The notes under the pieces were generated by a model. It was not told the origin of the DNA, searched no databases, and worked only from the letters and a program-made list of their open reading frames with translations. A DNA stretch of 64,000 bases, taken from contig JBAXTZ010000013.1 in NCBI GenBank assembly GCA_037129925.1, positions 14,261-78,260 on the forward strand. The letters run 5' to 3'. The stretch is from JBAXTZ01 sp037129925 (GTDB taxonomy: Bacteria > Bacillota > Negativicutes > JBAXTZ01). Position numbers and translations under genes: made by a program. How positions within the stretch are numbered: the stretch's first letter is position 1; each line of letters starts with the position of its first letter. This document shows, one piece after another, positions 25,833-34,261 of the stretch.

Positions 25833-27161
25833 ATGCGCGATAAATTCAAAGTGGTGCTGACGTTGTCTGGTCCACTGTTTGGCGAGGCATTTTGGGCAGT
25901 AACCATAGGTTCAGTTATTGTATTGTTTGTCAGCAATTTGGGCTCAAATAATTTAGCGGCGTTGGGTTTGGCTAATACTGCCATCAACGCTGTTTTAATT
26001 ACTATCGCCGCATTTGGAACGGCGATTGCCTCACTTACCGCCCGCACCCACGGAGCGCTAGACAAAAGTTCAACGGCGCTCATTGCCGGACAAACGTTGA
26101 TTTATTCGACGGTGTTTGGTCTGGCGTTGGTGTTGCCGTTTTATTTTTTGGCGACCTATGTTTTTAGCAGCGTAAGTGATTTTTCGGAAGCGACCGTCGA
26201 TTTGGCATACAAGTTGCTTCGGGTCTATATTTTATTTTTGCCGTTATATTTCTTTATTTTTAATTTACGGGGTTTTTTGCAGGGTTTAGGTAACATGCGG
26301 GCGTTGATGATGCAGGGATTGGTTACATCGGCGCTCGGATTAGTTGCAGTATCATTATTTATCAACAGCGCCGGTATGAAGGTTTTCGGAGTGCCGCTCG
26401 GGCAGGGGTCGATGCTGATATTCGGAGTTCTGGTATTGCTGATTTACAGTTGCCGCCGAATTGGCACAAAGGCCGTTTTGACAAACACGCGGAGCGCCAA
26501 TATCCCATTGCTCAAAAAAATCGCCTTACTCGCCTGGCCGATTGTTGTTGAACAGGCGTTGATGCAAGGCTGCATCTTGACGCTGACAGTATTGCTTGCC
26601 AAAGTCGGCGAGATACAGTTTGCCGGCTATCAAATAGCGCTCACTTTGATACAATATCCGTATATGATTTTTAACTGCTTAGGCGGCATCAGCATTACAA
26701 TTGCCGGGAATTTTTTTGGCAACGGACAATACCGAAAAGCCTTCAGCTACGTTCATTTTGTGAAAAATTGCGGCGTAGTCGCGATTTTTGTTGTCGGCGC
26801 GGTATTTGCCTATTTTTCACATGCTTTGGTACAGATTATGTCCAACGAGCCGGATGTCCTGGTCTGGGCAGAGATATGCCTGGGCATGGCGTTGCTCGAG
26901 ATGCCGTTCGCGCTGATTTGGAATGTCTATGGTTTTGCGTTGCGCGGCATGGGTGACACTAAGTGGCCGATGTACTCGACGATTGTCGGGGTTGCCGGCA
27001 TCCGCTTACCACTGGTGTATTTGTTCGTTGTGTTGCTGCACTATAATGTCGCAGTGGTATGGCTAATTTATGCAGGAGACAGTGTTGTTCGTGCCGCGAT
27101 AATGTGGACGAGATTTCGTTGGTTGGAAAAACGCAATAATCTTATGGAGGAGACCTGTTAG
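25833..27161 (+). CDS. MATE family efflux transporter
   Basis: The 442-residue protein has 12 predicted membrane segments in two pseudo-repeats, with MATE features such as LANTAINAVLITIAAFGTAIASLTAR and the second-half VEQALMQGCILTLTVLL. It would export cationic compounds with Na+ or H+. The kinase gene starts at the base after its stop, so the two are co-transcribed. Confidence 0.87.
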   Translation: MRDKFKVVLTLSGPLFGEAFWAVTIGSVIVLFVSNLGSNNLAALGLANTAINAVLITIAAFGTAIASLTARTHGALDKSSTALIAGQTLIYSTVFGLALVLPFYFLATYVFSSVSDFSEATVDLAYKLLRVYILFLPLYFFIFNLRGFLQGLGNMRALMMQGLVTSALGLVAVSLFINSAGMKVFGVPLGQGSMLIFGVLVLLIYSCRRIGTKAVLTNTRSANIPLLKKIALLAWPIVVEQALMQGCILTLTVLLAKVGEIQFAGYQIALTLIQYPYMIFNCLGGISITIAGNFFGNGQYRKAFSYVHFVKNCGVVAIFVVGAVFAYFSHALVQIMSNEPDVLVWAEICLGMALLEMPFALIWNVYGFALRGMGDTKWPMYSTIVGVAGIRLPLVYLFVVLLHYNVAVVWLIYAGDSVVRAAIMWTRFRWLEKRNNLMEETC

Positions 27162-28076
27162 ATGCGAGAATGGATAATCGGGATTGACGGTGGCGGCACA
27201 AAAACAATTGCTTATGCCGCAACTACTTCTGGAAAAATCATTGGCAAAGCTCAAGAAACTGCTTCGAACTACCATGTAGTCGGCGTGGACGAATTTAAGC
27301 GCGTGGTAATTTCACTGATAAAGCGCTTGATGGAAGAAACCGGACGACAAATGATGGATTTGAAAGTGTTTTCGATTGGGCTTGCTGGAGTAGACCGTCC
27401 GGAAGATGAGCGAATCGTCAGTGAAGCGTTACGGGATGTCGGCTTGACCTGTAAAATAATTCTTAACCATGACGCAGCAATCGGGTTGGCTGCCGGAGCC
27501 GGGAAAAAGCACGGAATTGTGCTAATTGCCGGAACGGGTTCGATAGCTTACGGCGTGAACGCTAATGGTGAAGACTATCGCGCCGGTGGCTTTGGTCATC
27601 TTATCGGCGATGAGGGTAGTGGTTATGACATTGCGATGAACGCGATTCGCCTGACGCTGATGGCCGAAGAAGGACGAGCTAAACCAACCTCTTTGTTACA
27701 GCATTTGTTAGTAGCAGCTCAATTAAATAGCCGTGATGAGTTAATCGGTTATGTCTATAAGCAAGCCAACAATAAAGCCGATTTGGCGAAACTTGCCGAA
27801 GCGGTTGTCGAATGTGCCAACACCGGTGACGAAAGCGCGACAGACATCATCCGCGCCGCCGGTTGCGCGTTAGCCAGTCTGGTTAAATCGGTTTTAAACC
27901 GTGGCTTTGCAAAAGAAAAAAACGTGAAAATCATTGCTTGTGGCAGTGTGCTTACCCAAGTGCCAATGATTTTCGAAATCGTTAGCGCGGAAATCGGCAA
28001 TCGTGGCAAACTTATTCCGTTAGAGGGAGACGCGGCGCTTGGCGCGATAAATATTGCCGTTGCAGCGATGGAGTAA
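27162..28076 (+). CDS. N-acetylglucosamine/N-acetylmuramate kinase-like (BadF/BadG family)
   Basis: The 304-residue protein is an ASKHA-fold kinase. It starts WIIGIDGGGTKTIAYA (phosphate 1 loop) and continues with SIGLAGVDRP, LNHDAAIGLAAG and LIAGTGSIAYGV (phosphate 2), then GGFGHLIGDEGSGYDIA. The last motif is typical of GlcNAc kinase and MurK, which phosphorylate free amino sugars from wall or chitin turnover. It may salvage MurNAc or GlcNAc released by NamZ-type enzymes. Sugar preference cannot be fixed from sequence alone. Confidence 0.85.
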   Translation: MREWIIGIDGGGTKTIAYAATTSGKIIGKAQETASNYHVVGVDEFKRVVISLIKRLMEETGRQMMDLKVFSIGLAGVDRPEDERIVSEALRDVGLTCKIILNHDAAIGLAAGAGKKHGIVLIAGTGSIAYGVNANGEDYRAGGFGHLIGDEGSGYDIAMNAIRLTLMAEEGRAKPTSLLQHLLVAAQLNSRDELIGYVYKQANNKADLAKLAEAVVECANTGDESATDIIRAAGCALASLVKSVLNRGFAKEKNVKIIACGSVLTQVPMIFEIVSAEIGNRGKLIPLEGDAALGAINIAVAAME

Positions 28077-28162
28077 GAGTCGCAAAGCAGTGAAGTATTA
28101 AAGCTGATGGGCAAAAGAGCTAATACCTTGCTGGTAATTGTCAGGTAGCGAAAGGATTATTT

Positions 28163-29416
28163 ATGCAACGGAGAACAATCCAGGTCGGCGAGCGGTTACC
28201 TTTGTTACAAATGTTACCACTCAGTCTGCAACATTTGTTTGCAATGTTTGGTGCCACGGTTTTGGTGCCGTTGTTGTTTAAAGTCGATCCCGGTACAATA
28301 TTGCTGTTTAACGGAGTCGGCACGTTGTTTTATCTGGTGCTGTGCAAGGGCAGGATTCCGGCGTATTTAGGTTCGAGTTTTGCATTTATCTCACCGGTGT
28401 TAATAGTTATTGGTCAGTACGGTTATGGCGCGGCGCTCGGTGGTTTCGTTGCTGCCGGATTGCTGTTTACGCTGTTGGCGTTAGTAATTATGAAAGTCGG
28501 CATGAGATGGCTGGATGTTGTTTTTCCACCGGCAGCGATGGGGGCAATTGTCGCGGTTATCGGTCTGGAATTGGCGCCGGTTGCGGCGGGTATGGCTGGA
28601 CTTACGGCTGAACATATTGATTTGCGGGCAATATTAGTTTCGATGACTACTTTAGCCATCGTTATAGTTGGCTCGTTGGTTTTTCGCGGGTTTTGGGGGA
28701 TAATACCAATATTTATCGGTGTGTTGTGCGGTTACGGGTTGTCGTTTATGCTCGGAATCGTCGATGTTCAGTCGATTGTCAACGCCCAATTAATTTGCCT
28801 GCCGACGTTTTATCAGCCGCAGTTCAATTTGAGCGCGATAATAATTATTATTCCGGCGGCGCTGGTTGTTTTAGCAGAACACATTGGTCATTTGTTGGTC
28901 ACCGGCAACATTGTTGGTAAAGATTTGACCAAAGATCCGGGGCTGGGACGATCGTTGTTGGGAAATGGTCTGTCGACGATGTTTTCCGGATTTTTTGGCG
29001 CGACACCGAATACCACTTATGGCGAAAATATCGGCGTACTGGCGATTACCAGGGTGTACAGTGTTTGGGTAATCGGCGGGGCGGCCGTTATCGCGATAAT
29101 CATTTCTTTTTTTGGCAAGGCGATGCAAATGATTGCCGCCATTCCCGTTCCGGTTATGGGCGGAGTATCGTTACTGTTATTTGGCGTTATCGCTGCCAGC
29201 GGAATTCGGATGCTAGTCGAAGCCAAAGTTGATTATAGCAAACCGCGCAACTTGATTCTCACTTCACTGGTCTTGGTAGTTGGCGTGAGCGGCGCGCATA
29301 TCAATATCGGCGCGGTACAATTAAGCGGTATGGCGCTGGCAACGGTGCTTGGCATAGGTCTTAGTCTGCTTATCAAACTTGGTGAAATCGCCGGTTTAGT
29401 TGATAAAAACAAATAG
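28163..29416 (+). CDS. uraA: Uracil/xanthine permease (NCS2 family)
   Basis: The 417-residue membrane protein matches UraA-type NCS2 permeases. QHLFAMFGATVLVP is near residue 20, AYLGSSFAFISPVL near 71, and the substrate-binding AEHIGHLLVTGNIVGKDLTKDPGLGRSLLGNG near 240. GFFGATPNTTYGENIGVLAIT follows. It is a proton-coupled uracil uptake carrier. No pyr genes are adjacent and I see no attenuator. The ribosome site is gcgaaagga. Confidence 0.9.
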   Translation: MQRRTIQVGERLPLLQMLPLSLQHLFAMFGATVLVPLLFKVDPGTILLFNGVGTLFYLVLCKGRIPAYLGSSFAFISPVLIVIGQYGYGAALGGFVAAGLLFTLLALVIMKVGMRWLDVVFPPAAMGAIVAVIGLELAPVAAGMAGLTAEHIDLRAILVSMTTLAIVIVGSLVFRGFWGIIPIFIGVLCGYGLSFMLGIVDVQSIVNAQLICLPTFYQPQFNLSAIIIIIPAALVVLAEHIGHLLVTGNIVGKDLTKDPGLGRSLLGNGLSTMFSGFFGATPNTTYGENIGVLAITRVYSVWVIGGAAVIAIIISFFGKAMQMIAAIPVPVMGGVSLLLFGVIAASGIRMLVEAKVDYSKPRNLILTSLVLVVGVSGAHINIGAVQLSGMALATVLGIGLSLLIKLGEIAGLVDKNK

Positions 29417-29497
29417 TCGGATTATCGCTGTTGGCATGGTTTAAAAAACATGTTATCCGTAGTATAATAACCTCGTTATTTTAACAAAGGAGAGTAT

Positions 29498-29806
29498 ATG
29501 AAAATTTTAATGGTTTGCGCCGGCGGCATGTCGAGCGCGATGGTAGTGCGGGCAATTGAACAAGAGGGTACCAAACAAGGTCTGGAAATGAAGGTCAAAG
29601 CTGTCGGAATTTATGAATTCGAAGATGAAATCAAAAATGGTTGGGATGTTGGTCTGGTAGCGCCGCAAGTGCGGCATTGTCTGGCAAATTTCCAAAAGGC
29701 CGGCAATGAAGCCAATGTACCGGTAATCGCGATGTCGCCGCAATGCTATACGCCGTTAGGCGGAGCCAGGGCGCTTGCTGAAGCTAAAGCTGCGGTTGCA
29801 AAGTAA
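29498..29806 (+). CDS. PTS lactose/cellobiose-type IIB component
   Basis: The 102-residue protein starts MKILMVCAGGMSSAMVV with the phospho-cysteine at residue 7, the loop typical of the lactose/chitobiose IIB family. It takes phosphate from IIA and passes it to the sugar carried by the IIC encoded next. A TATAAT at 29463 with a weak TTTAAA 17 bases upstream probably marks the operon promoter. No IIA gene is visible in the cluster. Confidence 0.92.
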   Translation: MKILMVCAGGMSSAMVVRAIEQEGTKQGLEMKVKAVGIYEFEDEIKNGWDVGLVAPQVRHCLANFQKAGNEANVPVIAMSPQCYTPLGGARALAEAKAAVAK

Positions 29807-29811
29807 AATAG

Positions 29812-29892
29812 CCGCTGGCTGCTAGCGGCTGGTGGACACCGGCAGAAATGCCATTGTCCAGCCGCCAACCGCCAGTGGCAACGTGAGGAGAG
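29812..29892 (+). repeat. Structured spacer between IIB and IIC
   Basis: The 90-base gap holds a hairpin: tggaca with tgtcca, around ggca-gaaa-tgcc. The flanks gcggc/gccgc extend it. The words gccgctggctgctagcggctgg also recur before 31300. It may tune the IIB:IIC ratio or be one of the filler repeats. Confidence 0.6.
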
Positions 29893-29896
29893 AAGT

Positions 29897-31243
29897 ATGA
29901 ATTTTATCATGACGTTCATCGAGAAGGTATTGATGCCGCCGATGACGAAGATTTCGACGCAGCGGCATATTATGGCGGTTCGCGATGGTATCGTTGCCTC
30001 CATGCCGTTCGTTATTGTCGGTTCAGTTTTCTTGATTGCCATCGCATTACCGTTCGATGCCTGGAAAGAGCTTATCAAGCCTTACGCGCAGACGATAATT
30101 TTACCGTACCGGATTTCGCTTGGTTTAATATCGCTGTATGTAGCATTTGGTATCGGCTATAATTTGGCAAAATCCTACAAAATGGATCCGTTAGCCGGCG
30201 GAATTATGGCGTTTGGCGCCTTCATGATGACCCAGTTGCCAGTAAACGTCGGTGCTGAGATTTCAAAAATCATTGGCGACAATAAGCTTGGGGTGGTCGG
30301 TGAAAATCTGACAGCTTTTGGCGATAAAATGGGCTTGGCATTTCCGTTGGAGCGGTTGGGTGCCCACGACATGTTTGTGGCGATTATTGTTTCGATTGTT
30401 GCCGTGGAAGTGTTGCGATTCTGTCGCGAGCGCAACCTCACGATCAAGATGCCGGATGGAGTGCCGGAATCAATCGCCCGGTCGTTTGCTTTACTAATTC
30501 CGGTGGCGATTGTTATTCCAGTAATTTGGTTTTTTAGACACATCGTTAATATCGATTTCGGCGTGCTAATCATGATGTTGTTCAAGCCGCTGGTTGTTGC
30601 CGGTAGCACATACATCGGTGCACTAGTGCCGGTGTTCCTGATTGACGCGTTGTGGTTTTGCGGTATTCACGGGGACTCGGTGGTTGGTTCGGTTGCTCGT
30701 CCACTATGGACGATGATGATTGAACAAAATGGCGCCGCTGTGTTAAAAGGATTACCGGCACCGCATTTATTTCCTGAGCAATGCTTGCAATGGTTCGTCT
30801 GGATTGGCGGATCGGGCTGTACGCTCGGGCTGGTGGTTATGATGATGTTTTCCAAGTCGACGTATCTGCGCGATATTGGCAAAGTATCGATAGTCCCGGG
30901 TATATTTAACATTAACGAACCGGTAACTTTTGGTTTGCCGATTATGTATAATCCAATCATGATGTTACCGTTTGTGTTTGGGCCGCTGATAATTGGCACA
31001 ACAACTTGGCTGTGCATGGCATTTGGTTGGGTGCAGGTGCCGTATATTTTGGTGGCCTGGACGTTGCCGGCGCCAATCGGCGCGCTGTTGTCGACCGGAT
31101 TTGACTGGCGGGCGCTGGTGTTGTCGATGTTCAACTTGTGCTTGATGACCGCGATTTATTATCCGTTCTTTAAGGCTTACGAGCGAAAGCTGGTTGCGGA
31201 CGAAGCGGCAGCTGCTACCTCGACTGAACACTATCAACTGTAA
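29897..31243 (+). CDS. PTS lactose/cellobiose-type IIC permease
   Basis: The 448-residue polytopic protein matches the cellobiose/chitobiose IIC family. It has an N-terminal amphipathic start (FIMTFIEKVLMPPMTKIS), DALWFCGIHGDSVVG, and FNINEPVTFGLPIMYNPIMMLPF, which holds the conserved Glu and sugar-site loop. It imports the disaccharide while IIB phosphorylates it. The 6-phospho-glycosidase encoded at 32.3 kb is its natural downstream enzyme. The gene follows a structured spacer after IIB. Confidence 0.93.
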   Translation: MNFIMTFIEKVLMPPMTKISTQRHIMAVRDGIVASMPFVIVGSVFLIAIALPFDAWKELIKPYAQTIILPYRISLGLISLYVAFGIGYNLAKSYKMDPLAGGIMAFGAFMMTQLPVNVGAEISKIIGDNKLGVVGENLTAFGDKMGLAFPLERLGAHDMFVAIIVSIVAVEVLRFCRERNLTIKMPDGVPESIARSFALLIPVAIVIPVIWFFRHIVNIDFGVLIMMLFKPLVVAGSTYIGALVPVFLIDALWFCGIHGDSVVGSVARPLWTMMIEQNGAAVLKGLPAPHLFPEQCLQWFVWIGGSGCTLGLVVMMMFSKSTYLRDIGKVSIVPGIFNINEPVTFGLPIMYNPIMMLPFVFGPLIIGTTTWLCMAFGWVQVPYILVAWTLPAPIGALLSTGFDWRALVLSMFNLCLMTAIYYPFFKAYERKLVADEAAAATSTEHYQL

Positions 31244-31249
31244 TGTAAT

Positions 31250-31287
31250 GGCTCTCGGCGGCTAGCCGCTAGCGGCTGGTGGCTGTA
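31250..31287 (+). repeat. gctagcggctgg filler words
   Basis: The gap contains ggcggctagccgctagcggctggtggctg, sharing gctagcggctggtgg with the spacer at 29.82 kb. It is partly self-complementary (ctagccgctag). Confidence 0.6.
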
Positions 31288-31299
31288 TAAGGGGGAAGT

Positions 31300-32244
31300 A
31301 TGAAAACATTTGCTATAGCAGTTCACGGCGGTTGCGGGTCGCAGGACAAAAATATGCCCGCTGCTGAAAAACAAGCGTTGCATGAATTGATGACTAAAGT
31401 GGTTAACGCCGGTAAACACATTCTTGAACGCGGCGGTTCAGCTGTTGATGCAGTCGAGGCATCGGTAATGGTCATGGAAGACGATCCGATTTTCAACGCT
31501 GGACGAGGCGGAACGTTTAATAGTATGGGCGAAATCGAGTTGGATGCGTCGATAATGAATGGCAAGAACTTTGCCTGTGGCGCGGTCGCCGGAGTGCGGA
31601 CGGTTGCTAATCCGGTGAAGTTGGCGCGGGCAGTTATGGAACAGTCCAAAAATGTACTGCTGATTTGCGGTGGCGCGGAGCGATTTGCCGAAGAAGTTGG
31701 TTTTGCAAAAATGCCTCCGGAGTACTTTCACAGCGAGATCCGCTATAAACGCTATTTGGCAGCGTTAGCCGAAGAAGAAGCGGCGAAAAACTTGCCCGAG
31801 TTAAAAAAAGGCACCGTCGGCGCGGTAGCATTAGATTGCAATGGCAATTTGGCGGCGGCTACATCAACCGGCGGTATATTGATGAAAAAGTACGGCAGAG
31901 TTGGAGACACGCCAATAATCGGCGCCGGAACTTATGCTGACAATCGCACCTGCGCGGTATCTTGCACCGGAACCGGTGAAGAGTTTATCCGCTATAATGT
32001 GGCCCGAGACGTTAGCAACAAAATGGAATATCTGGGCTATGATATTTTTAACGCGACCGATGCAGTAATTAATCCTGAACGGGGCAAGCTCCAGCCGGAT
32101 GATGGCGGCTTGATTGCCGTTGATAGTTTTGGCAATGTTGCCTGGCAGTGTACTTGCGACACTTTGCTCAGAGCCACAGCCGATAGCGACGGACGATTTG
32201 AAACTGGCATTTGGACTGAGGACGAACCACAGTTTTATAATTAA
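31300..32244 (+). CDS. Isoaspartyl peptidase / L-asparaginase family Ntn-hydrolase
   Basis: The 314-residue protein belongs to the asparaginase-2 Ntn family. AVHGGCGSQ is at the start and DAVEASVMVMEDDPIFNAGRGGTFN near residue 48. KKGTVGAVALD near 170 carries the Thr nucleophile exposed by self-cleavage between Gly and Thr, and GAGTYADN, with CTGTGEEFIR further on, follows. Relatives hydrolyse beta-aspartyl dipeptides, asparagine or GlcNAc-Asn. Its place between PTS IIC and a GH4 glycosidase makes a glycosylated-asparagine substrate worth considering, but that is inference. Confidence 0.88.
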   Translation: MKTFAIAVHGGCGSQDKNMPAAEKQALHELMTKVVNAGKHILERGGSAVDAVEASVMVMEDDPIFNAGRGGTFNSMGEIELDASIMNGKNFACGAVAGVRTVANPVKLARAVMEQSKNVLLICGGAERFAEEVGFAKMPPEYFHSEIRYKRYLAALAEEEAAKNLPELKKGTVGAVALDCNGNLAAATSTGGILMKKYGRVGDTPIIGAGTYADNRTCAVSCTGTGEEFIRYNVARDVSNKMEYLGYDIFNATDAVINPERGKLQPDDGGLIAVDSFGNVAWQCTCDTLLRATADSDGRFETGIWTEDEPQFYN

Positions 32245-32338
32245 CCTACCGAAAATGGTGTCAGTCAATAAAATAACTCGTGATATTTTGCTAAAGTCGG
32301 TGTATAATGTCATAGTATTTTGTTAATGGAGGATGTTA

Positions 32339-33655
32339 ATGACAAAAGGACTCAAGATTGCGACGATTGGTGGCGGGTCTAGCTACACGCCGGAGATTGT
32401 TGAGGGATTTATTAATAAGAAATTAGCTGGTGAGTTGCCGCTTACCGATTTGTATCTAGTCGATGTTCCGGCTGGAAAAGACAAGTTGGAGATTGTTGGC
32501 ACTTTAGCAAAACGGATGGTAGAAAAAGCCAACGCCAACATTAATATTCATTTGACTTATGACCGCCGTGAGGCGCTCAAAGATGCCGATTTTGTAACTA
32601 CTCAGTTTCGGGTTGGATTGTTAGATGCCCGGATTAAAGACGAAAAAATTCCTTTGAAGTATAATCTTATTGGTCAAGAGACTAACGGACCGGGCGGATT
32701 TGCCAAGGCGCTCCGCACTATTCCGGTAATTTTGGACATCTGCAAAGACATGGCAGAACTCTGCCCGAATGCCTGGTTGATTAACTTTACTAATCCATCC
32801 GGAATGGTCACTGAAGCGGTATTAAAACATACTAATATCAAAGTTCTCGGACTGTGCAATGTGCCGCTGGGAATGAAACAGATGGTTGCTGATATGTACG
32901 GCGTGGAAATGGAGCGCATATATATTGAATTTGCCGGTTTGAATCATTTTGTTTGGGGACGGAAAATCCTCTTGGACGGTTTAGACGTTACGGCTGAAGT
33001 GCTTGATGCGCTCGTCAAGGGCGAAATCGTTGGTACGATGAAAAACATGCCGGATGCGGAGTGGAACGTTGATTTGCTCAAAGACCTCAAGATGTTGCCC
33101 TGCGGCTATCATCGTTACTATTATATGCGTAACGATGCCCTGGAGAAAGTTCTTAAAGAGTCAGCCGACAAAGGCGTTCGCGCTGAAGTTGTCAAGGGTG
33201 TGGAAGAAGAGTTGTTTGAACTCTACAAAGATCCTAATTTGGCTGAAAAGCCGGAGCAGCTCAGCAAACGCGGCGGAGCGCATTATTCCGATGCCGCGGT
33301 TAATCTGATAGCAGCAATCTATAATGACAAGCGCGATATACACGTGGTTAACGTCCGAAACAACGGCACGATGAGTGATTTGCCAGACAATGTATCAATC
33401 GAGTGTAATTGCGTTGTGACCCGCGACGGCGCTAAACCGCTGGCCATTGGCAAACTGCCGATTGGTGCTCGGGGAATGTTGCAAATGCAAAAAGCCTTTG
33501 AAGAATTGGCGATTGAAGCGGCAGTTACCGGTAATTATGCAACGGCGCTTCATGCCATGACCATCAATCCATTGGTCGGTGATTCCAAACTCGCAAAAGC
33601 AGTGTTAGACGATTTGATTGAAGCGCATAAAGAATATCTGCCACAATTCAAATAA
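32339..33655 (+). CDS. 6-phospho-beta-glucosidase family (GH4)
   Basis: The 438-residue protein is a GH4 glycosidase. It starts with the NAD-binding KIATIGGGSSYTPE and has VTTQFRVGLLDAR, NLIGQETNGPGG, INFTNPSGMVTEA, and the metal-binding Cys and His in GLCNVPLG and GLNHFVWG. GH4 enzymes cleave 6-phospho-glycosides using NAD and Mn by an oxidation-elimination route. It would hydrolyse the sugar phosphate delivered by the PTS. The ATG at 32339 sits six bases after ggagg; an in-frame ATG at 32333 touches the ribosome site. A TATAAT lies at 32303. Confidence 0.93.
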   Translation: MTKGLKIATIGGGSSYTPEIVEGFINKKLAGELPLTDLYLVDVPAGKDKLEIVGTLAKRMVEKANANINIHLTYDRREALKDADFVTTQFRVGLLDARIKDEKIPLKYNLIGQETNGPGGFAKALRTIPVILDICKDMAELCPNAWLINFTNPSGMVTEAVLKHTNIKVLGLCNVPLGMKQMVADMYGVEMERIYIEFAGLNHFVWGRKILLDGLDVTAEVLDALVKGEIVGTMKNMPDAEWNVDLLKDLKMLPCGYHRYYYMRNDALEKVLKESADKGVRAEVVKGVEEELFELYKDPNLAEKPEQLSKRGGAHYSDAAVNLIAAIYNDKRDIHVVNVRNNGTMSDLPDNVSIECNCVVTRDGAKPLAIGKLPIGARGMLQMQKAFEELAIEAAVTGNYATALHAMTINPLVGDSKLAKAVLDDLIEAHKEYLPQFK

Positions 33656-33681
33656 AAATAAATTATTAAAGGGGATTAATC

Positions 33682-33948
33682 ATGACAGAACAAGCTACTC
33701 AAATCAAAAACAGCGTAGGACTACACGCTCGTCCGGCATCAATGGTCGTTAAAGAAGCCGGCACTTTCAAATGCACCGTCGAATTAGTCAAAGCCGGAAA
33801 AGCGGTTAATGCTAAAAGTATTTTGAGCATTATGGGCGCCGGAATAAAAGCTGGTGAGGAAATTATTGTTCGCGCTGACGGCGAAGGCGAAGCTGATGCT
33901 GTGGCAGCGATTGTAAAACTTATTGAATCCGGTTTCGGCGAACACTAA
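33682..33948 (+). CDS. ptsH: Phosphocarrier protein HPr
   Basis: The 88-residue protein has the HPr active site NSVGLHARPAS with His15, which accepts phosphate from enzyme I, and KSILSIMGAG with Ser46, the site of HPr kinase in Gram-positive-type regulation. HPr feeds the PTS IIA components. It usually pairs with ptsI, which is not in the window; here it ends the IIB-IIC-GH4 cluster. The ribosome site is aaagggg. Confidence 0.95.
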   Translation: MTEQATQIKNSVGLHARPASMVVKEAGTFKCTVELVKAGKAVNAKSILSIMGAGIKAGEEIIVRADGEGEADAVAAIVKLIESGFGEH

Positions 33949-33964
33949 AAGTTTCGCTGAAAAA

Positions 33965-34188
33965 CGCGCATTTACTTCGTTGCTCCTGTGCTTTCTTGCT
34001 TGCGTACTCCGTGTACGCGGCGCGGCGAAATGCGCGGAAGCGCCTTGTAACTACACATTTTTGAGCGAACTTTCAGAGGTGCATCTGTGCACTTTTGAAC
34101 AAAAATTTTACCTAATAATGCGCGGAAGCGCCTTGTAACTGCACATTTTGAGCGAACTTTCAGAGGTGCATCTGTGCACTTTTGAACA
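33965..34188 (+). repeat. Inverted repeat and 71-bp direct repeat
   Basis: Two near-identical copies (34030-34101 and 34118-34188) start atgcgcggaagcgcc and end cacttttgaaca, differing by one substitution and one T. Each holds a gtgca-tctg-tgcac hairpin. The first copy also closes a larger inverted repeat (cgcgcattt at 33965 with aaatgcgcg at 34028) that contains a perfect gcgtac/gtacgc hairpin. This is the main content of the 313-base gap after ptsH; I see no credible gene in it. Confidence 0.85.
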
Positions 34189-34221
34189 GAATATTCGATG
34201 AAAAGGTGTAATGGCGAAATA

Positions 34222-34250
34222 AAAAGCGACCGAGGTTCGGTCGCTTTTTT
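34222..34250 (+). terminator. Terminator after the PTS cluster
   Basis: A 12-base-pair stem (aaaagcgaccga with tcggtcgctttt) with a ggt loop is followed by T. It separates the repeat region from the second IIC gene. Confidence 0.92.
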
Positions 34251-34261
34251 GATACGGAGAA

